Of a stretch of 64,000 nt of DNA, positions 1-8,112 are shown one piece after another (within the stretch, counting starts at the first letter, position 1; every line of letters starts with the position of its first letter). The stretch is taken from assembly GCF_900111735.1 (NCBI RefSeq), contig NZ_FOHW01000001.1, positions 113,312 through 177,311 of the forward strand, read 5' to 3'. The notes below the pieces were generated by a model. That model searched no databases and was not told the DNA's origin. It saw nothing but the letters and a program-made list of their open reading frames with translations. The translations under genes were made by a program, and so were the position numbers. This stretch comes from Pseudomonas graminis (GTDB lineage Bacteria > Pseudomonadota > Gammaproteobacteria > Pseudomonadales > Pseudomonadaceae).

Positions 1-35
1 TTAACACCCTCAATTCCGGTGTGACCACTGACGCT

Positions 36-58
36 TTCCCGGCTAAAGCCGGTCCCAC
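36..58. repeat. REP-like repeat, family A (CCGGCT-AA-AGCCGG core)
   Basis: A short imperfect palindrome with core CCGGCTAAAGCCGG, flanked by TTCC and TCCCAC, lies 30 bases downstream of liuD. The same element recurs at 7859-8025 and 36790-36966. Its intergenic position and palindromic core fit Pseudomonas REP elements. The rest of 1-85 shows nothing else recognisable. Confidence 0.7.
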
Positions 59-85
59 ATTAGATTGCAGCCAGCCAGCAGTCGA

Positions 86-2062
86 TCATTCGGCCTGTAC
101 CATAGCTTCCAGCTCCACCAGCACCATCCCTTCCTTGACCATCTCGCCTTCGGCGCAATACAGCGCTGCAACGGTGCCGGCGGTGTTCGCGCGGATGCTG
201 TGTTCCATTTTCATGGCTTCCAGCACCACCAGCGGTGTGCCGACTTGCACCTGTTCGCCCACGCTGACCAACACTCGAACGATGCTGCCGTTCATGGGGG
301 CGGTGAGGCCGCCTTGATGGCAGTGGCTCGAATCCACCTCAGCAATCGGGTCAACCGCGCGGACCGCGTGCACGTCGCCCTGCCAGCGCAGGTACAAAGT
401 GTCGGCCCGACGGATCGCAATCGTCTGGTGACGCACGCCGTCCTGCTCGATCAGCAAATGCTCGCCGTTCAGCCGAACCCCCTGCCGGGAGTCACTCGGC
501 AGCACAATGCTTCGAGACTCTGCGCCACACGCCAGGCGCAACGTCACTTCGCAAGGGCCGCCTAGGCGCAGGCCGTAGCGGGTCGACCAGGGCGAATGGG
601 CATCGTCCGTTCTGGCCGTCACCGGTGCAGTGCTCAGGTAAGCCTGGGCCGCCAACTGCCAGAAGTCCGCCGTCAAACCCTCGGCCGCTGGCAGCAGTTC
701 ATCCTGATAGCGAGGGATAAAACCGGTATCCAGCTCGGCGTCGGCGAAGGCCGGGTGGGCGATGATGCGACGCAAGAACGCGAGGTTGGTGCGCAAACCG
801 CCGATGGCAAATTCATCCAGCATCGCCAGCAGCCGCAAGCGCGCTTCTTCACGGGTCTGGCCCCAGGCGATCAGTTTGCCGAGCATCGGGTCGTAGAAGG
901 GCGAGACCTCGTCGCCTTCTGCCACGCCGCTGTCAACACGGCGCCCCGGCCCCGCAGATGATTCGCGATACAGCGTCAGCGTGCCGGTGGCGGGCAAAAA
1001 GTCGTTGGCCGGATCTTCCGCATACAGCCGCACTTCAATCGCATGGCCGTTCAGCGGCACTTCGGCCTGGGTGATCGGCAGCGGCTCGCCCTGGGCCACG
1101 CGAATCTGCCAGGCCACCAGGTCCAGCCCGGTAATCGCCTCAGTCACCGGGTGCTCGACCTGCAACCGCGTGTTCATTTCCATGAAAAAGAACTCGCCTC
1201 GCGCGTCCAGCAGAAACTCCACCGTCCCCGCGCCGACGTAGCCAATCGCCTGCGCCGCACGCACGGCCGCTTCGCCCATGGCCTGACGCATGTGCGGTGT
1301 CAGCCCCGGCGCCGGGGCTTCTTCGACGACCTTCTGGTGACGGCGCTGAATCGAGCAGTCGCGCTCGTTGAGGTACAAGCAGTGGCCGTGCTGATCGGCA
1401 AACACCTGAATCTCCACATGGCGCGGCTTGAGCACGTACTTTTCGACAAGCATGCGGGAATCGCCGAACGACGACTGAGCCTCCCGTTGCGCCGAGGCCA
1501 GCGCTTCGGCCAGATCCTCGTCGCGCTCGACCACCTTCATGCCCTTGCCGCCACCGCCGGCGGTGGCCTTGAGTAGCACCGGGTAGCCGATACGGGCGGA
1601 CGCTTCGCGGAAGGTCGCGGCGTCCTGGGCATCACCGTGATAGCCGGGCACCAACGGCACACCAGCGGTTTCCATCAGCGACTTGGCCGCCGATTTGCTG
1701 CCCATGGCGTCAATGGCCGAGGCGGGTGGGCCGAGGAATATCAGTCCGGCCTGTTCCACCGCGCGGGCAAAGCCTGCGTTTTCCGAGAGAAACCCATAAC
1801 CGGGGTGGATGGCCTGGGCGCCACTGGCCTTGGCAGCCTCTATCAGCTTGTCGATTTGCAGATAGCTTTCGCTGGCCTTGCTGCCCCCGAGGTTCACCGC
1901 GATGTCCGCCTCTCGAACGTGCCGCGCATCGCTGTCGGTGGCGCTGTGCACGGCGACGGTGGTGAGGCCCATGGCCTTGGCCGTGCGCATGACCCGGCAA
2001 GCGATTTCGCCGCGGTTGGCGATCAGCACCGAATTCAGCGGTTGTGTGTGCGGAACGCTCAT
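86..2062 (-). CDS. liuD: Methylcrotonoyl-CoA carboxylase, biotin-containing alpha subunit
   Basis: This is the biotin carboxylase/biotin carrier subunit of 3-methylcrotonyl-CoA carboxylase. It carboxylates biotin with bicarbonate and ATP for the third step of leucine and isovalerate catabolism. The 658-residue protein starts with the biotin carboxylase N-domain (SVLIANRGEIACRV). An ATP-grasp domain with the glycine loop KATAGGGGKGMK follows, and a biotinyl domain ends it, with VVLEAMKMEH placing the biotinyl lysine near residue 618. The start at 2062 is chosen because the domain begins directly after it and its ATG overlaps the liuC stop (TGATG); an upstream in-frame extension lies inside liuC and looks spurious. 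It is the last gene of liuABCD and partners with LiuB. Confidence 0.95.
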   Translation of the reverse strand: MSVPHTQPLNSVLIANRGEIACRVMRTAKAMGLTTVAVHSATDSDARHVREADIAVNLGGSKASESYLQIDKLIEAAKASGAQAIHPGYGFLSENAGFARAVEQAGLIFLGPPASAIDAMGSKSAAKSLMETAGVPLVPGYHGDAQDAATFREASARIGYPVLLKATAGGGGKGMKVVERDEDLAEALASAQREAQSSFGDSRMLVEKYVLKPRHVEIQVFADQHGHCLYLNERDCSIQRRHQKVVEEAPAPGLTPHMRQAMGEAAVRAAQAIGYVGAGTVEFLLDARGEFFFMEMNTRLQVEHPVTEAITGLDLVAWQIRVAQGEPLPITQAEVPLNGHAIEVRLYAEDPANDFLPATGTLTLYRESSAGPGRRVDSGVAEGDEVSPFYDPMLGKLIAWGQTREEARLRLLAMLDEFAIGGLRTNLAFLRRIIAHPAFADAELDTGFIPRYQDELLPAAEGLTADFWQLAAQAYLSTAPVTARTDDAHSPWSTRYGLRLGGPCEVTLRLACGAESRSIVLPSDSRQGVRLNGEHLLIEQDGVRHQTIAIRRADTLYLRWQGDVHAVRAVDPIAEVDSSHCHQGGLTAPMNGSIVRVLVSVGEQVQVGTPLVVLEAMKMEHSIRANTAGTVAALYCAEGEMVKEGMVLVELEAMVQAE

Positions 2063-2913
2063 CAGTGCGACTCTCCTTGTGGGCTGCGCGGGTCTTGCAG
2101 CGGTTGGCATAGCGTGCGGGGCTCGCCGCGCCAGGCAGGTTCGCGCTTCTGCAGAAACGCGCGCAGACCTTCCTGGCCTTCGGCGCTGACGCGGATGCGG
2201 GCAATGGCGTTCTCGCAATAGCGGCGCAGGGCAGGGGTCAGCTCACCGTCGGCGACTTCGCGCAGCAGGTCTTTGCTGACGCGCATGGCCTGGGGGCTGT
2301 TAAGCAGCAGGTTGGCGATCCAGTGTTCCAGTTGCTGTTCAAGCTCGGCGGCCGGGTAACACTCGGCCAGCAGGCCGATTTCCCGCGCCCGGTTGCCGTC
2401 GAAACGTTCAGCGGTCAACGCATAGCGTCGCGCGTGACGTTCGCCGATGGCTTGCACCACGAACGGGCTGATCACTGCCGGGGCGAGGCCGATCTTCACT
2501 TCCGACAGACAGAACTGCGCGTCATCGGCACCGATGGCCATGTCGCAGCAACTGATCAGGCCCAGTGCGCCGCCATAGGCAGCGCCTTGCACCACGGCGA
2601 GGGTCGGCGCCTTGAACTTGGCGAGGTTGTACATCAACTCGCCCAGCTCGCGGGCGTCGCCCAGGTTGGTGTTGTAGTCGAGGTTGGCCGACTCCTGCAT
2701 CCAGGCCAGATCGGCGCCAGCGCTGAAGTGCCGGCCGCGGCCGCGCAACAGCAGAAAACGCAGGCTGTCGTCCTTCTGTAGCTGATCCAGGGCGATGATC
2801 AGCTCGCGAATCATCTGCGCGTTGAAGGCGTTGTTTTTCTCCGGCCGATTGAGCCAGAGCGTGGCGAACCCACGAGGGTCGAGGACGATGTCGAGTGTGG
2901 CGAAATCATTCAT
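2062..2913 (-). CDS. liuC: Methylglutaconyl-CoA hydratase (crotonase family)
   Basis: A 283-residue enoyl-CoA hydratase/isomerase-family protein, predicted to hydrate 3-methylglutaconyl-CoA to HMG-CoA in leucine degradation. It shows the N-terminal strand VTLWLN-like region (TLWLNRPEKNNAFN), the CoA-binding/oxyanion segment FSAGADLAWM and the GAAYGGALGLISCCD helix typical of crotonases. Start at 2913 follows the family N-terminus (MNDFATLDIVL). It lies 17 bases downstream of liuB and its stop overlaps the liuD start, so the genes are probably translationally coupled. Assignment to LiuC rather than another crotonase rests mainly on operon position. Confidence 0.92.
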   Translation of the reverse strand: MNDFATLDIVLDPRGFATLWLNRPEKNNAFNAQMIRELIIALDQLQKDDSLRFLLLRGRGRHFSAGADLAWMQESANLDYNTNLGDARELGELMYNLAKFKAPTLAVVQGAAYGGALGLISCCDMAIGADDAQFCLSEVKIGLAPAVISPFVVQAIGERHARRYALTAERFDGNRAREIGLLAECYPAAELEQQLEHWIANLLLNSPQAMRVSKDLLREVADGELTPALRRYCENAIARIRVSAEGQEGLRAFLQKREPAWRGEPRTLCQPLQDPRSPQGESH

Positions 2914-2930
2914 GGGGCGATTCTCTCGGG

Positions 2931-4538
2931 TCACATCCGGAACACGCCGAAGCGGGTCGGTTCGATGGCGGCGTTGAGCGAGGCGCTGATGGCCAGGCCG
3001 AGAATGTCGCGGGTCTGGGCGGGGTCGATGACGCCGTCGTCCCACAGCCGGGCGCTCGAGTACCAGGGGTGGCCCTGATGCTCGTACTGATCGAGGATCG
3101 GCTGGCGCAGTGCCGCTTCTTCCTCGGCACTGAAGGTCTGGCCGCTGCGTTCGGCCTGTTCACGCTTGACCTGCACCAGCACGCCGGCGGCCTGTTCGCC
3201 GCCCATGACGCCAATGCGCGCGTTGGGCCACATCCACAGAAAGCGCGGGTCGTAGGCGCGGCCACACATGCCGTAGTTGCCCGCGCCAAAGCTGCCGCCA
3301 ATGATCACCGTGAATTTCGGTACGTTCGCACAGGCCACGGCAGTCACCAGCTTGGCGCCGTGCTTGGCGATGCCTCCGGCCTCGTACTTCTGGCCGACCA
3401 TGAAGCCGGTGATGTTCTGCAGGAACAACAGCGGAATGCCGCGCTGGCAGGCCAGTTCGATGAAGTGCGCGCCTTTTTGCGCGGCTTCAGCGAAGAGGAT
3501 GCCGTTGTTGGCGAGGATAGCGATCGGGTAGCCATGCAGATGGGCGAAGCCGCAGACCAGCGTGGTGCCGAACAGCGCCTTGAATTCATCGAACACCGAA
3601 CCGTCCACCAGCCGCGCGATGACTTCGCGCACATCGAACGGCTGCTTGGCGTCCGCCGGGATCACGCCGTACAGCTCGTCATCGCCATACAAAGGCGCCT
3701 GGGGCGGGCGGGTCTGCAACTGGCCGAGCTTGCGCCAGTTCAGGTTGGCCACGCAGCGCCGTGCCAGCGCCAGTGCGTGATCATCGCTGTCGGCGTAGTG
3801 ATCGGCGACCCCGGAAACCCTGCAGTGCACATCGGCCCCGCCAAGGTCTTCGGCGCTGACCACTTCGCCCGTGGCGGCTTTCACCAACGGCGGTCCGGCG
3901 AGAAAGATGGTCGCTTGTTCGCGGACCATGATGGTTTCGTCGGCCATGGCCGGCACATAGGCGCCGCCAGCGGTGCAGGAACCCATGACCACCGCGATCT
4001 GCGCAATGCCCTCGGCGCTCATGTTGGCCTGATTGAAGAAGATCCTGCCGAAGTGCTCGCGGTCCGGGAACACTTCATCCTGACGGGGCAGGTTGGCGCC
4101 GCCGGAGTCCACCAGGTAGATGCACGGCAGGCGGTTTTGCTGGGCGATGGTCTGGGCGCGCAGGTGTTTTTTCACGGTGAGCGGGTAGTAGGTGCCGCCT
4201 TTCACCGTGGCGTCGTTGGCGATGATCATGCATTCGACGCCTTCAACCCGACCAATGCCGGCGATCAACCCGGCGGCCGGGACGTCTTCGCCGTACACGT
4301 CATGGGCGGCGAGCTGGCTGAGTTCGAGGAAAGGCGAACCCAGGTCCAGCAGGCGATTGATTCGCTCCCGCGGCAGCAGCTTGCCCCGGGAGGTGTGGCG
4401 TTCCTGCGCCTTGGCACCGCCACCGCGCTGGACGTGGTCGAGCAGGCCGTGCAGCGCGTCAAGTTGCTTGCGCATGGCCTGGCTGTTGGTGGCGAATTCC
4501 GGCGAGCGCGGGTTGATCAGGGTGTGCAGAGTGGTCAT
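2931..4538 (-). CDS. liuB: Methylcrotonoyl-CoA carboxylase, carboxyltransferase beta subunit
   Basis: The 535-residue carboxyltransferase subunit moves the carboxyl group from LiuD-bound biotin to 3-methylcrotonyl-CoA. Two crotonase-like halves are visible. The first has [10 protein letters not shown] and the oxyanion-type loop [15 protein letters not shown]. The second has [11 protein letters not shown] and [18 protein letters not shown]. Length and motifs match the family. It sits 16 bases after liuA and 17 before liuC in the same operon. Related propionyl- or geranyl-CoA carboxylase subunits have similar motifs, but the liuA/liuC neighbours favour methylcrotonyl-CoA. Confidence 0.95.
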   Translation of the reverse strand: MTTLHTLINPRSPEFATNSQAMRKQLDALHGLLDHVQRGGGAKAQERHTSRGKLLPRERINRLLDLGSPFLELSQLAAHDVYGEDVPAAGLIAGIGRVEGVECMIIANDATVKGGTYYPLTVKKHLRAQTIAQQNRLPCIYLVDSGGANLPRQDEVFPDREHFGRIFFNQANMSAEGIAQIAVVMGSCTAGGAYVPAMADETIMVREQATIFLAGPPLVKAATGEVVSAEDLGGADVHCRVSGVADHYADSDDHALALARRCVANLNWRKLGQLQTRPPQAPLYGDDELYGVIPADAKQPFDVREVIARLVDGSVFDEFKALFGTTLVCGFAHLHGYPIAILANNGILFAEAAQKGAHFIELACQRGIPLLFLQNITGFMVGQKYEAGGIAKHGAKLVTAVACANVPKFTVIIGGSFGAGNYGMCGRAYDPRFLWMWPNARIGVMGGEQAAGVLVQVKREQAERSGQTFSAEEEAALRQPILDQYEHQGHPWYSSARLWDDGVIDPAQTRDILGLAISASLNAAIEPTRFGVFRM

Positions 4539-4554
4539 GGAGCCTCCGGCGCTG

Positions 4555-5727
4555 TCAGCGGGTTTCGTTGAACAGCTCGCGCCCGATCAGCATGCGGCGA
4601 ATCTCGCTGGTGCCGGCGCCGATCTCGTAGAGCTTGGCGTCGCGCAGCAGTCGTCCGGCCGGGAATTCGTTGATGTAGCCGTTGCCGCCGAGAATCTGGA
4701 TGGTGTCCAGGCCGAACTGGGTCGCCCGTTCGGCGGTGTAGAGGATCACCCCGGCGGCGTCCTTGCGCGTGGTCTCGCCGCGCTCGCAGGCTTGGGCCAC
4801 GGCGTACAGGTAGGCGCGGCTGGCGTTGAGCTGGGTGTACATGTCGGCAACCTTGCCCTGAATCAGCTGGAACTCGCCGATGCTCTGGCCGAACTGTTTG
4901 CGGTCATGGATGTACGGCAGGACGACGTCCATGCACGCCTGCATGATCCCGACCGGCCCGCCCGAGAGCACGACGCGTTCGTAATCCAGGCCGCTCATCA
5001 GCACCTTCACGCCACCGTTGAGCGCACCGAGCAGGTTTTCTTCCGGCACTTCGACGTCATCGAAGAACAGCTCGCAGGTATTGGAGCCGCGCATGCCGAG
5101 CTTGTCGAACTTGTTGCCGCGAGAGAAGCCGTGCCAGTCGCGCTCGACGATGAAGGCGCTGATGCCGTGGGCGCCTTTATCCAGGTCGGTCTTGGCGTAG
5201 ATCACGTAAGTATTGGCGTCAGGGCCGTTGGTGATCCAGGTCTTGCTGCCGTTGAGGACGAAGCGGTCGCCGCGTCGGTCGGCGCGCAGCTTCATCGAGA
5301 CCACGTCGGAGCCGGCGTTGGGCTCGCTCATGGCCAAGGCGCCCACGTGCTCGCCGCTGATCAGTTTGGGCAGGTAGCGTGCCTTCTGTTCGGCCGTGCC
5401 GTTGCGGTTGATCTGGTTGACGCAGAGATTTGAATGGGCGCCGTAGGACAGCGCCGCAGAAGCAGAGCCCCGGCTGATCTCTTCCATGGCGATCACGTGG
5501 GCGAGGTAACCGAGGCCCGCGCCGCCATATTCCTCATCCACGGTAATGCCCAGCAGGCCCATGTCGCCGAACTTGCGCCACATGTCGGCGGGGAAGAGGT
5601 TGTCCTTGTCGATCTGTGCAGCGCGCGGAGCCAACTCGGCAGCAACGAAGGCGCGCACCTGGTCGCGCAGCATGTCGAGGGTTTCGCCGAGGCCGAAATT
5701 AAGCGTGGGGTAATTCATGGACTGCAT
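4555..5727 (-). CDS. liuA: Isovaleryl-CoA dehydrogenase
   Basis: FAD-dependent acyl-CoA dehydrogenase of 390 residues, oxidising isovaleryl-CoA to 3-methylcrotonyl-CoA and passing electrons to ETF. It has [16 protein letters not shown] in the FAD/substrate region, the [12 protein letters not shown] segment that holds the isovaleryl-CoA dehydrogenase-type catalytic Glu position, and the C-terminal [21 protein letters not shown] signature. A second ATG nine bases downstream (5718, [11 protein letters not shown]) is an equally plausible start and matches the usual family N-terminus better. It is the first gene of liuABCD, and a perfect palindromic operator lies about 50 bases upstream of the start. 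Confidence 0.95.
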   Translation of the reverse strand: MQSMNYPTLNFGLGETLDMLRDQVRAFVAAELAPRAAQIDKDNLFPADMWRKFGDMGLLGITVDEEYGGAGLGYLAHVIAMEEISRGSASAALSYGAHSNLCVNQINRNGTAEQKARYLPKLISGEHVGALAMSEPNAGSDVVSMKLRADRRGDRFVLNGSKTWITNGPDANTYVIYAKTDLDKGAHGISAFIVERDWHGFSRGNKFDKLGMRGSNTCELFFDDVEVPEENLLGALNGGVKVLMSGLDYERVVLSGGPVGIMQACMDVVLPYIHDRKQFGQSIGEFQLIQGKVADMYTQLNASRAYLYAVAQACERGETTRKDAAGVILYTAERATQFGLDTIQILGGNGYINEFPAGRLLRDAKLYEIGAGTSEIRRMLIGRELFNETR

Positions 5728-5775
5728 CCCGTATTGTTATTGGAGGGCTGTCAGGGGTAAAAATGTGTGTCACCT

Positions 5776-5789
5776 TTACGTTAACGTAA
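5776..5789. promoter_or_regulatory. Palindromic operator upstream of liuA, probable LiuR box
   Basis: TTACGTTAACGTAA is a perfect 14-base palindrome located 49 bases upstream of the liuA start. A near-identical palindrome, with one base changed, sits in front of liuR at 7787-7800. MerR-family regulators bind such dyads in the promoter spacer. Assignment to LiuR is inferred from recurrence at both ends of the locus. The exact -35/-10 elements were not resolved. Confidence 0.8.
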
Positions 5790-5877
5790 GCCTGCAGTCG
5801 TGGTGATGTCAACGGGAACAACGCGTAGGGCAGGGAGTTACGGAAGGGGGAGAGGTTTACAAATGCCGGATAGCACG

Positions 5878-5899
5878 AAGGGGAGCCTGGGCTCCCCTT
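5878..5899 (-). terminator. 3' hairpin of the CrcY-like RNA
   Basis: An inverted repeat AAGGGGAGCC-TG-GGCTCCCCTT forms a 10-base-pair stem with a very tight loop. It follows the last CA motif on the minus strand. No long U tract follows (CGTGC...), so termination efficiency is uncertain, but its position sets the likely RNA 3' end. Confidence 0.6.
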
Positions 5900-6234
5900 C
5901 AAGTTCGATTGCATGCTCGTTTTTATTAGTAAGTGGCCTATTGTTGTTTTTGGCAGCCAGCTTTTTTTGCTTTTCTGAGCGACCCCCAATGGGGACCAAG
6001 AGCAAACGTATTTTTTTGAGCGCTGATCCGCTTCGATCTTTCGATCCGACTGGTCTGGTAGCTGCCTGAACGCAGTTTTATTGTTCTCAGTCCGGTCATG
6101 AGGCCAAGGCCTCAAGTAGAGCGATCCACTCCAAAAAAATCAGTTAGCTGCGTCTCTGTCCGTGTTGTTCTTGTTATGTCAGAGCCGATACGTCTTGTTT
6201 TTATTGGGTTATTGCATTTGTTATTTTTGTTGTG
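5878..6234 (-). ncRNA. crcY: CrcY/CrcZ-type small RNA (Hfq/Crc antagonist)
   Basis: This 679-base gap between liuE and liuA has no convincing ORF. Read on the minus strand it is an A-rich RNA with repeated CA motifs: CACAACAAAAATAACAA at the predicted 5' end (6218-6234), ATAACAAGAACAAC (6163-6177), GAACAATAAAAC (6075-6087) and AAAACAACAATAGG (5938-5950). AANAANAA motifs are what Hfq/Crc binds in the CrcZ/CrcY/CrcX family. A sigma-54 promoter lies at the right spacing upstream, inverted CbrB-like repeats lie further up, and a GC-rich hairpin ends it, giving about 357 nt. As I recall, P. putida crcY also lies beside the HMG-CoA lyase gene, which matches liuE here. The 5' and 3' ends are inferred. 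Confidence 0.85.
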
Positions 6235-6244
6235 CGTAAGAGAT

Positions 6245-6260
6245 AGCAGAAGCCATGCCA
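6245..6260 (-). promoter_or_regulatory. Sigma-54 promoter of the CrcY-like RNA
   Basis: On the minus strand TGGCATGGCTTCTGCT matches the sigma-54 consensus TGGCAYRNNNNTTGCW at all fixed positions but one. GG at -24 and GC at -12 have the required spacing. The predicted +1 is 6234, where the CA-rich RNA begins (CACAACAAAA). It points into crcY, away from liuE. Confidence 0.85.
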
Positions 6261-6342
6261 ACTTTTCAAAATTCCCGGATTCCGGGGCTTTGCGGGTTTC
6301 ACCCGCGTGGATTCAGAGCTGAATCTGTCGCCAGGTGTTTCC

Positions 6343-6385
6343 GTGTTACCCGTTTCCCTGAACGCGATGGCGGGCAGGGTAACAC
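6343..6385. promoter_or_regulatory. Probable CbrB upstream activator site
   Basis: GTGTTACCC (6343-6351) and GGGTAACAC (6377-6385) form an inverted repeat about 85-130 bases upstream of the sigma-54 promoter. TGTTAC/GTAACA half-sites are the reported CbrB recognition sequence at crcZ/crcY promoters. The spacing between half-sites here is about 25 bases, larger than the simplest published arrangement, so additional sub-sites may exist. The right end is 22 bases from the liuE stop. Confidence 0.65.
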
Positions 6386-6406
6386 TGTGTGACAACTTGT
6401 CGCACA

Positions 6407-7306
6407 TCAGGCCGACAGACGTGCCTTCGCCACCCGTGAGCCGTTTGCCCGACCGAGGGTGTCGCTGATGCGCTGACCGGCTGCGATCAACTTGTCCAGG
6501 TCGATGCCGGTCTCGATGCCGAGGCCGTTCAGCAGGTAAACCACGTCCTCACTGGCCACGTTGCCCGAAGCGCCTTTGGCGTAGGGGCATCCGCCGAGGC
6601 CAGCCACGGAGCTGTCGAACACCTGAATACCTTCCAGCAGGCTGGCATAGATGTTTGCCAGCGCCTGGCCATAGGTGTCGTGGAAATGCCCGGCCAGTTT
6701 GCCGCGCGGGATCTGCCCGGCCACCACGTCGAACAGGGTGCGGGTGGCGCCCGGCGTGCCGGTGCCGATGGTGTCGCCCAAGGAAACCTCGTAGCAGCCC
6801 ATGGCATACAGCTCGTTGGCGACTGCCGCCACTTGCCTCGGCGCAATGTCACCTTCATAGGGGCAACCCAGCACGCAGGACACATAGCCGCGAACGCTGA
6901 TGCCGTGCAGGCGTGCGGCCTCCATGATCGGCAGAAACCGGTCCAGGCTCTCGCTGATCGAGCAGTTGATGTTGCGCTGGGAGAACGACTCCGACGCGGC
7001 GGCGAACACGGCGATTTCCTTCACGCCAGCGGCCAGCGCGTCTTCGAACCCGCGCAGGTTGGGCGCCAGCGCGGCGTAGGTCACGCCGTCCTTGCGCTGA
7101 ATGCCGGCGAACAGTTCAGCGGAGCCGGCCATCTGCGGCACCCATTTCGGCGAAACGAAACTGCCCGCTTCGATGTAGCTGACGCCGGCGTCGGCGAGGT
7201 CATGCACCAATTGCAGTTTGTCGCTGACGCTGACGGGGCGGGATTCGTTCTGCAGGCCATCCCGGGGGCCTACTTCGACCAGACGCACACGTTGAGGGAG
7301 AGACAT
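6407..7306 (-). CDS. liuE: Hydroxymethylglutaryl-CoA lyase
   Basis: A 299-residue TIM-barrel lyase cleaving HMG-CoA to acetyl-CoA and acetoacetate, the last step of the liu pathway. Visible family marks are VEVGPRDGLQNE (metal/substrate Arg-Asp), the GHFHDTYG metal-ligand motif, and VAGLGGCPYAKGASGN containing the catalytic Cys. It lies 54 bases downstream of liuR and is probably co-transcribed with it. It is separated from liuABCD by the sRNA gene, so it is not in the same uninterrupted operon as those genes. Confidence 0.95.
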   Translation of the reverse strand: MSLPQRVRLVEVGPRDGLQNESRPVSVSDKLQLVHDLADAGVSYIEAGSFVSPKWVPQMAGSAELFAGIQRKDGVTYAALAPNLRGFEDALAAGVKEIAVFAAASESFSQRNINCSISESLDRFLPIMEAARLHGISVRGYVSCVLGCPYEGDIAPRQVAAVANELYAMGCYEVSLGDTIGTGTPGATRTLFDVVAGQIPRGKLAGHFHDTYGQALANIYASLLEGIQVFDSSVAGLGGCPYAKGASGNVASEDVVYLLNGLGIETGIDLDKLIAAGQRISDTLGRANGSRVAKARLSA

Positions 7307-7360
7307 AGCGGCATCGTTCCTGAAAGATTTGGCTTTAGGTTGTTGTTCTATGGGACTGAA

Positions 7361-7741
7361 TCAGCTGGATATTTTCAGTGCTGCCTTGCAGCGTTCTTCG
7401 GCTGTGTCGAGCTCCAGCTGCATCTGCTGGATGTCCAGGAGCTGCTGATCCAGCTGGGCGCGACGCTCGGCGATCTTCTCCAGCATGGTGCTCAGTTGCT
7501 TGTGGTTGCCGCCGGCGGGGTCGTACAGATCGATAAGATCGCGGCACTCGGCGAGGGAGAAGCCGATGCGCTTGCCGCGCAGAATCAGCTTGAGGGTGAC
7601 TTTGTCACGGGCCGAATAAACACGCTCCAGCCCGCGCCGTTCGGGGGTGAGCATGCCTTGCTCTTCGTAGAAGCGGATGGTCCGGGTAGTGATGTCCAGC
7701 TCGCGGGCGAGGTCGGAAATGCTGTACGTGGTGGCGGTCAT
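7361..7741 (-). CDS. liuR: MerR-family regulator LiuR
   Basis: A 126-residue MerR-type DNA-binding protein. The N-terminal winged helix-turn-helix reads YSISDLARELDITTRTIRFY, followed by RRGLERVYSARDKVTLKLIL. A C-terminal coiled-coil dimerisation helix spans roughly residues 75-120. No C-terminal metal-binding cysteines are present except one (AEERCKAAL), fitting the organic-ligand LiuR/GnyR branch rather than metal sensors. It is followed by liuE. A palindrome 46 bases upstream suggests autoregulation. It should control liu genes in response to a leucine/isovalerate-derived signal, by family precedent. Confidence 0.93.
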   Translation of the reverse strand: MTATTYSISDLARELDITTRTIRFYEEQGMLTPERRGLERVYSARDKVTLKLILRGKRIGFSLAECRDLIDLYDPAGGNHKQLSTMLEKIAERRAQLDQQLLDIQQMQLELDTAEERCKAALKISS

Positions 7742-7786
7742 GGCAGTGCTCGATACGGAAGGCCTGGGCGTAACGTAAGTGGGGCT

Positions 7787-7800
7787 TTACGTTAACGTCA
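7787..7800. promoter_or_regulatory. Palindromic operator upstream of liuR, probable LiuR box
   Basis: TTACGTTAACGTCA differs by one base from the perfect palindrome at 5776-5789. A further half-site-like GTAACGTAAG occurs just downstream at 7770-7779, giving a compound site near the liuR start (7741). The rest of 7742-8112 holds family-A REP repeats and no gene that I can support. Confidence 0.75.
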
Positions 7801-7858
7801 AGTGGCGTTATCAAGCACTGGACAGCTTTTGCCAATCGCAGGACCGCGTTTTGAATGC

Positions 7859-8025
7859 AGGACCGGCTTCAGCCGGGAAAGGGCCAGCAGCCACGCCGCA
7901 CAATTGATGGTGTCCACAGGGGCCTCATCCCGGCTGAAGCCGGTCCTACAAAAGCCGCGTCTGCAGCCACGCATCAAAACTGATGGTGTTCAGACCAGCC
8001 TCTTCCCGGCTAAAGCCGGTCCCAC
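7859..8025. repeat. Cluster of three REP-like repeats, family A
   Basis: Three copies of the GACCGGCTTCAGCCGGGAA element occur in alternating orientation at 7859-7883, 7929-7950 and 8003-8025, between liuR and the LysR gene. The copies vary at the central AA/TT/GA bases. Alternating orientation is typical of REP pairs and clusters, which are mobilised by RAYT transposases; none is in this window. Confidence 0.75.
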
Positions 8026-8112
8026 TAAAAGCCCGCGTGCAACCGATGGCGATGGATGGAGCATCAAATCGCAGGACCGCATGCACCCGATGTACTGGCT
8101 GGAACACAAGAC

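Noticed and set aside
2895-4571. A 558-codon plus-strand frame opposite liuB.
   Set aside because: It lies within the carboxyltransferase gene on the other strand; its protein is low-complexity and has no homologous motifs.
5800-6322. Two short plus-strand frames of 89 and 74 codons between liuA and liuE.
   Set aside because: They run against the CrcY-like RNA, have no ribosome sites and lack protein-like composition.
7859-8025. Evenly spaced repeats that could suggest a CRISPR array.
   Set aside because: The copies alternate in orientation, are palindromic and lack uniform spacers or cas genes; they are REP elements.
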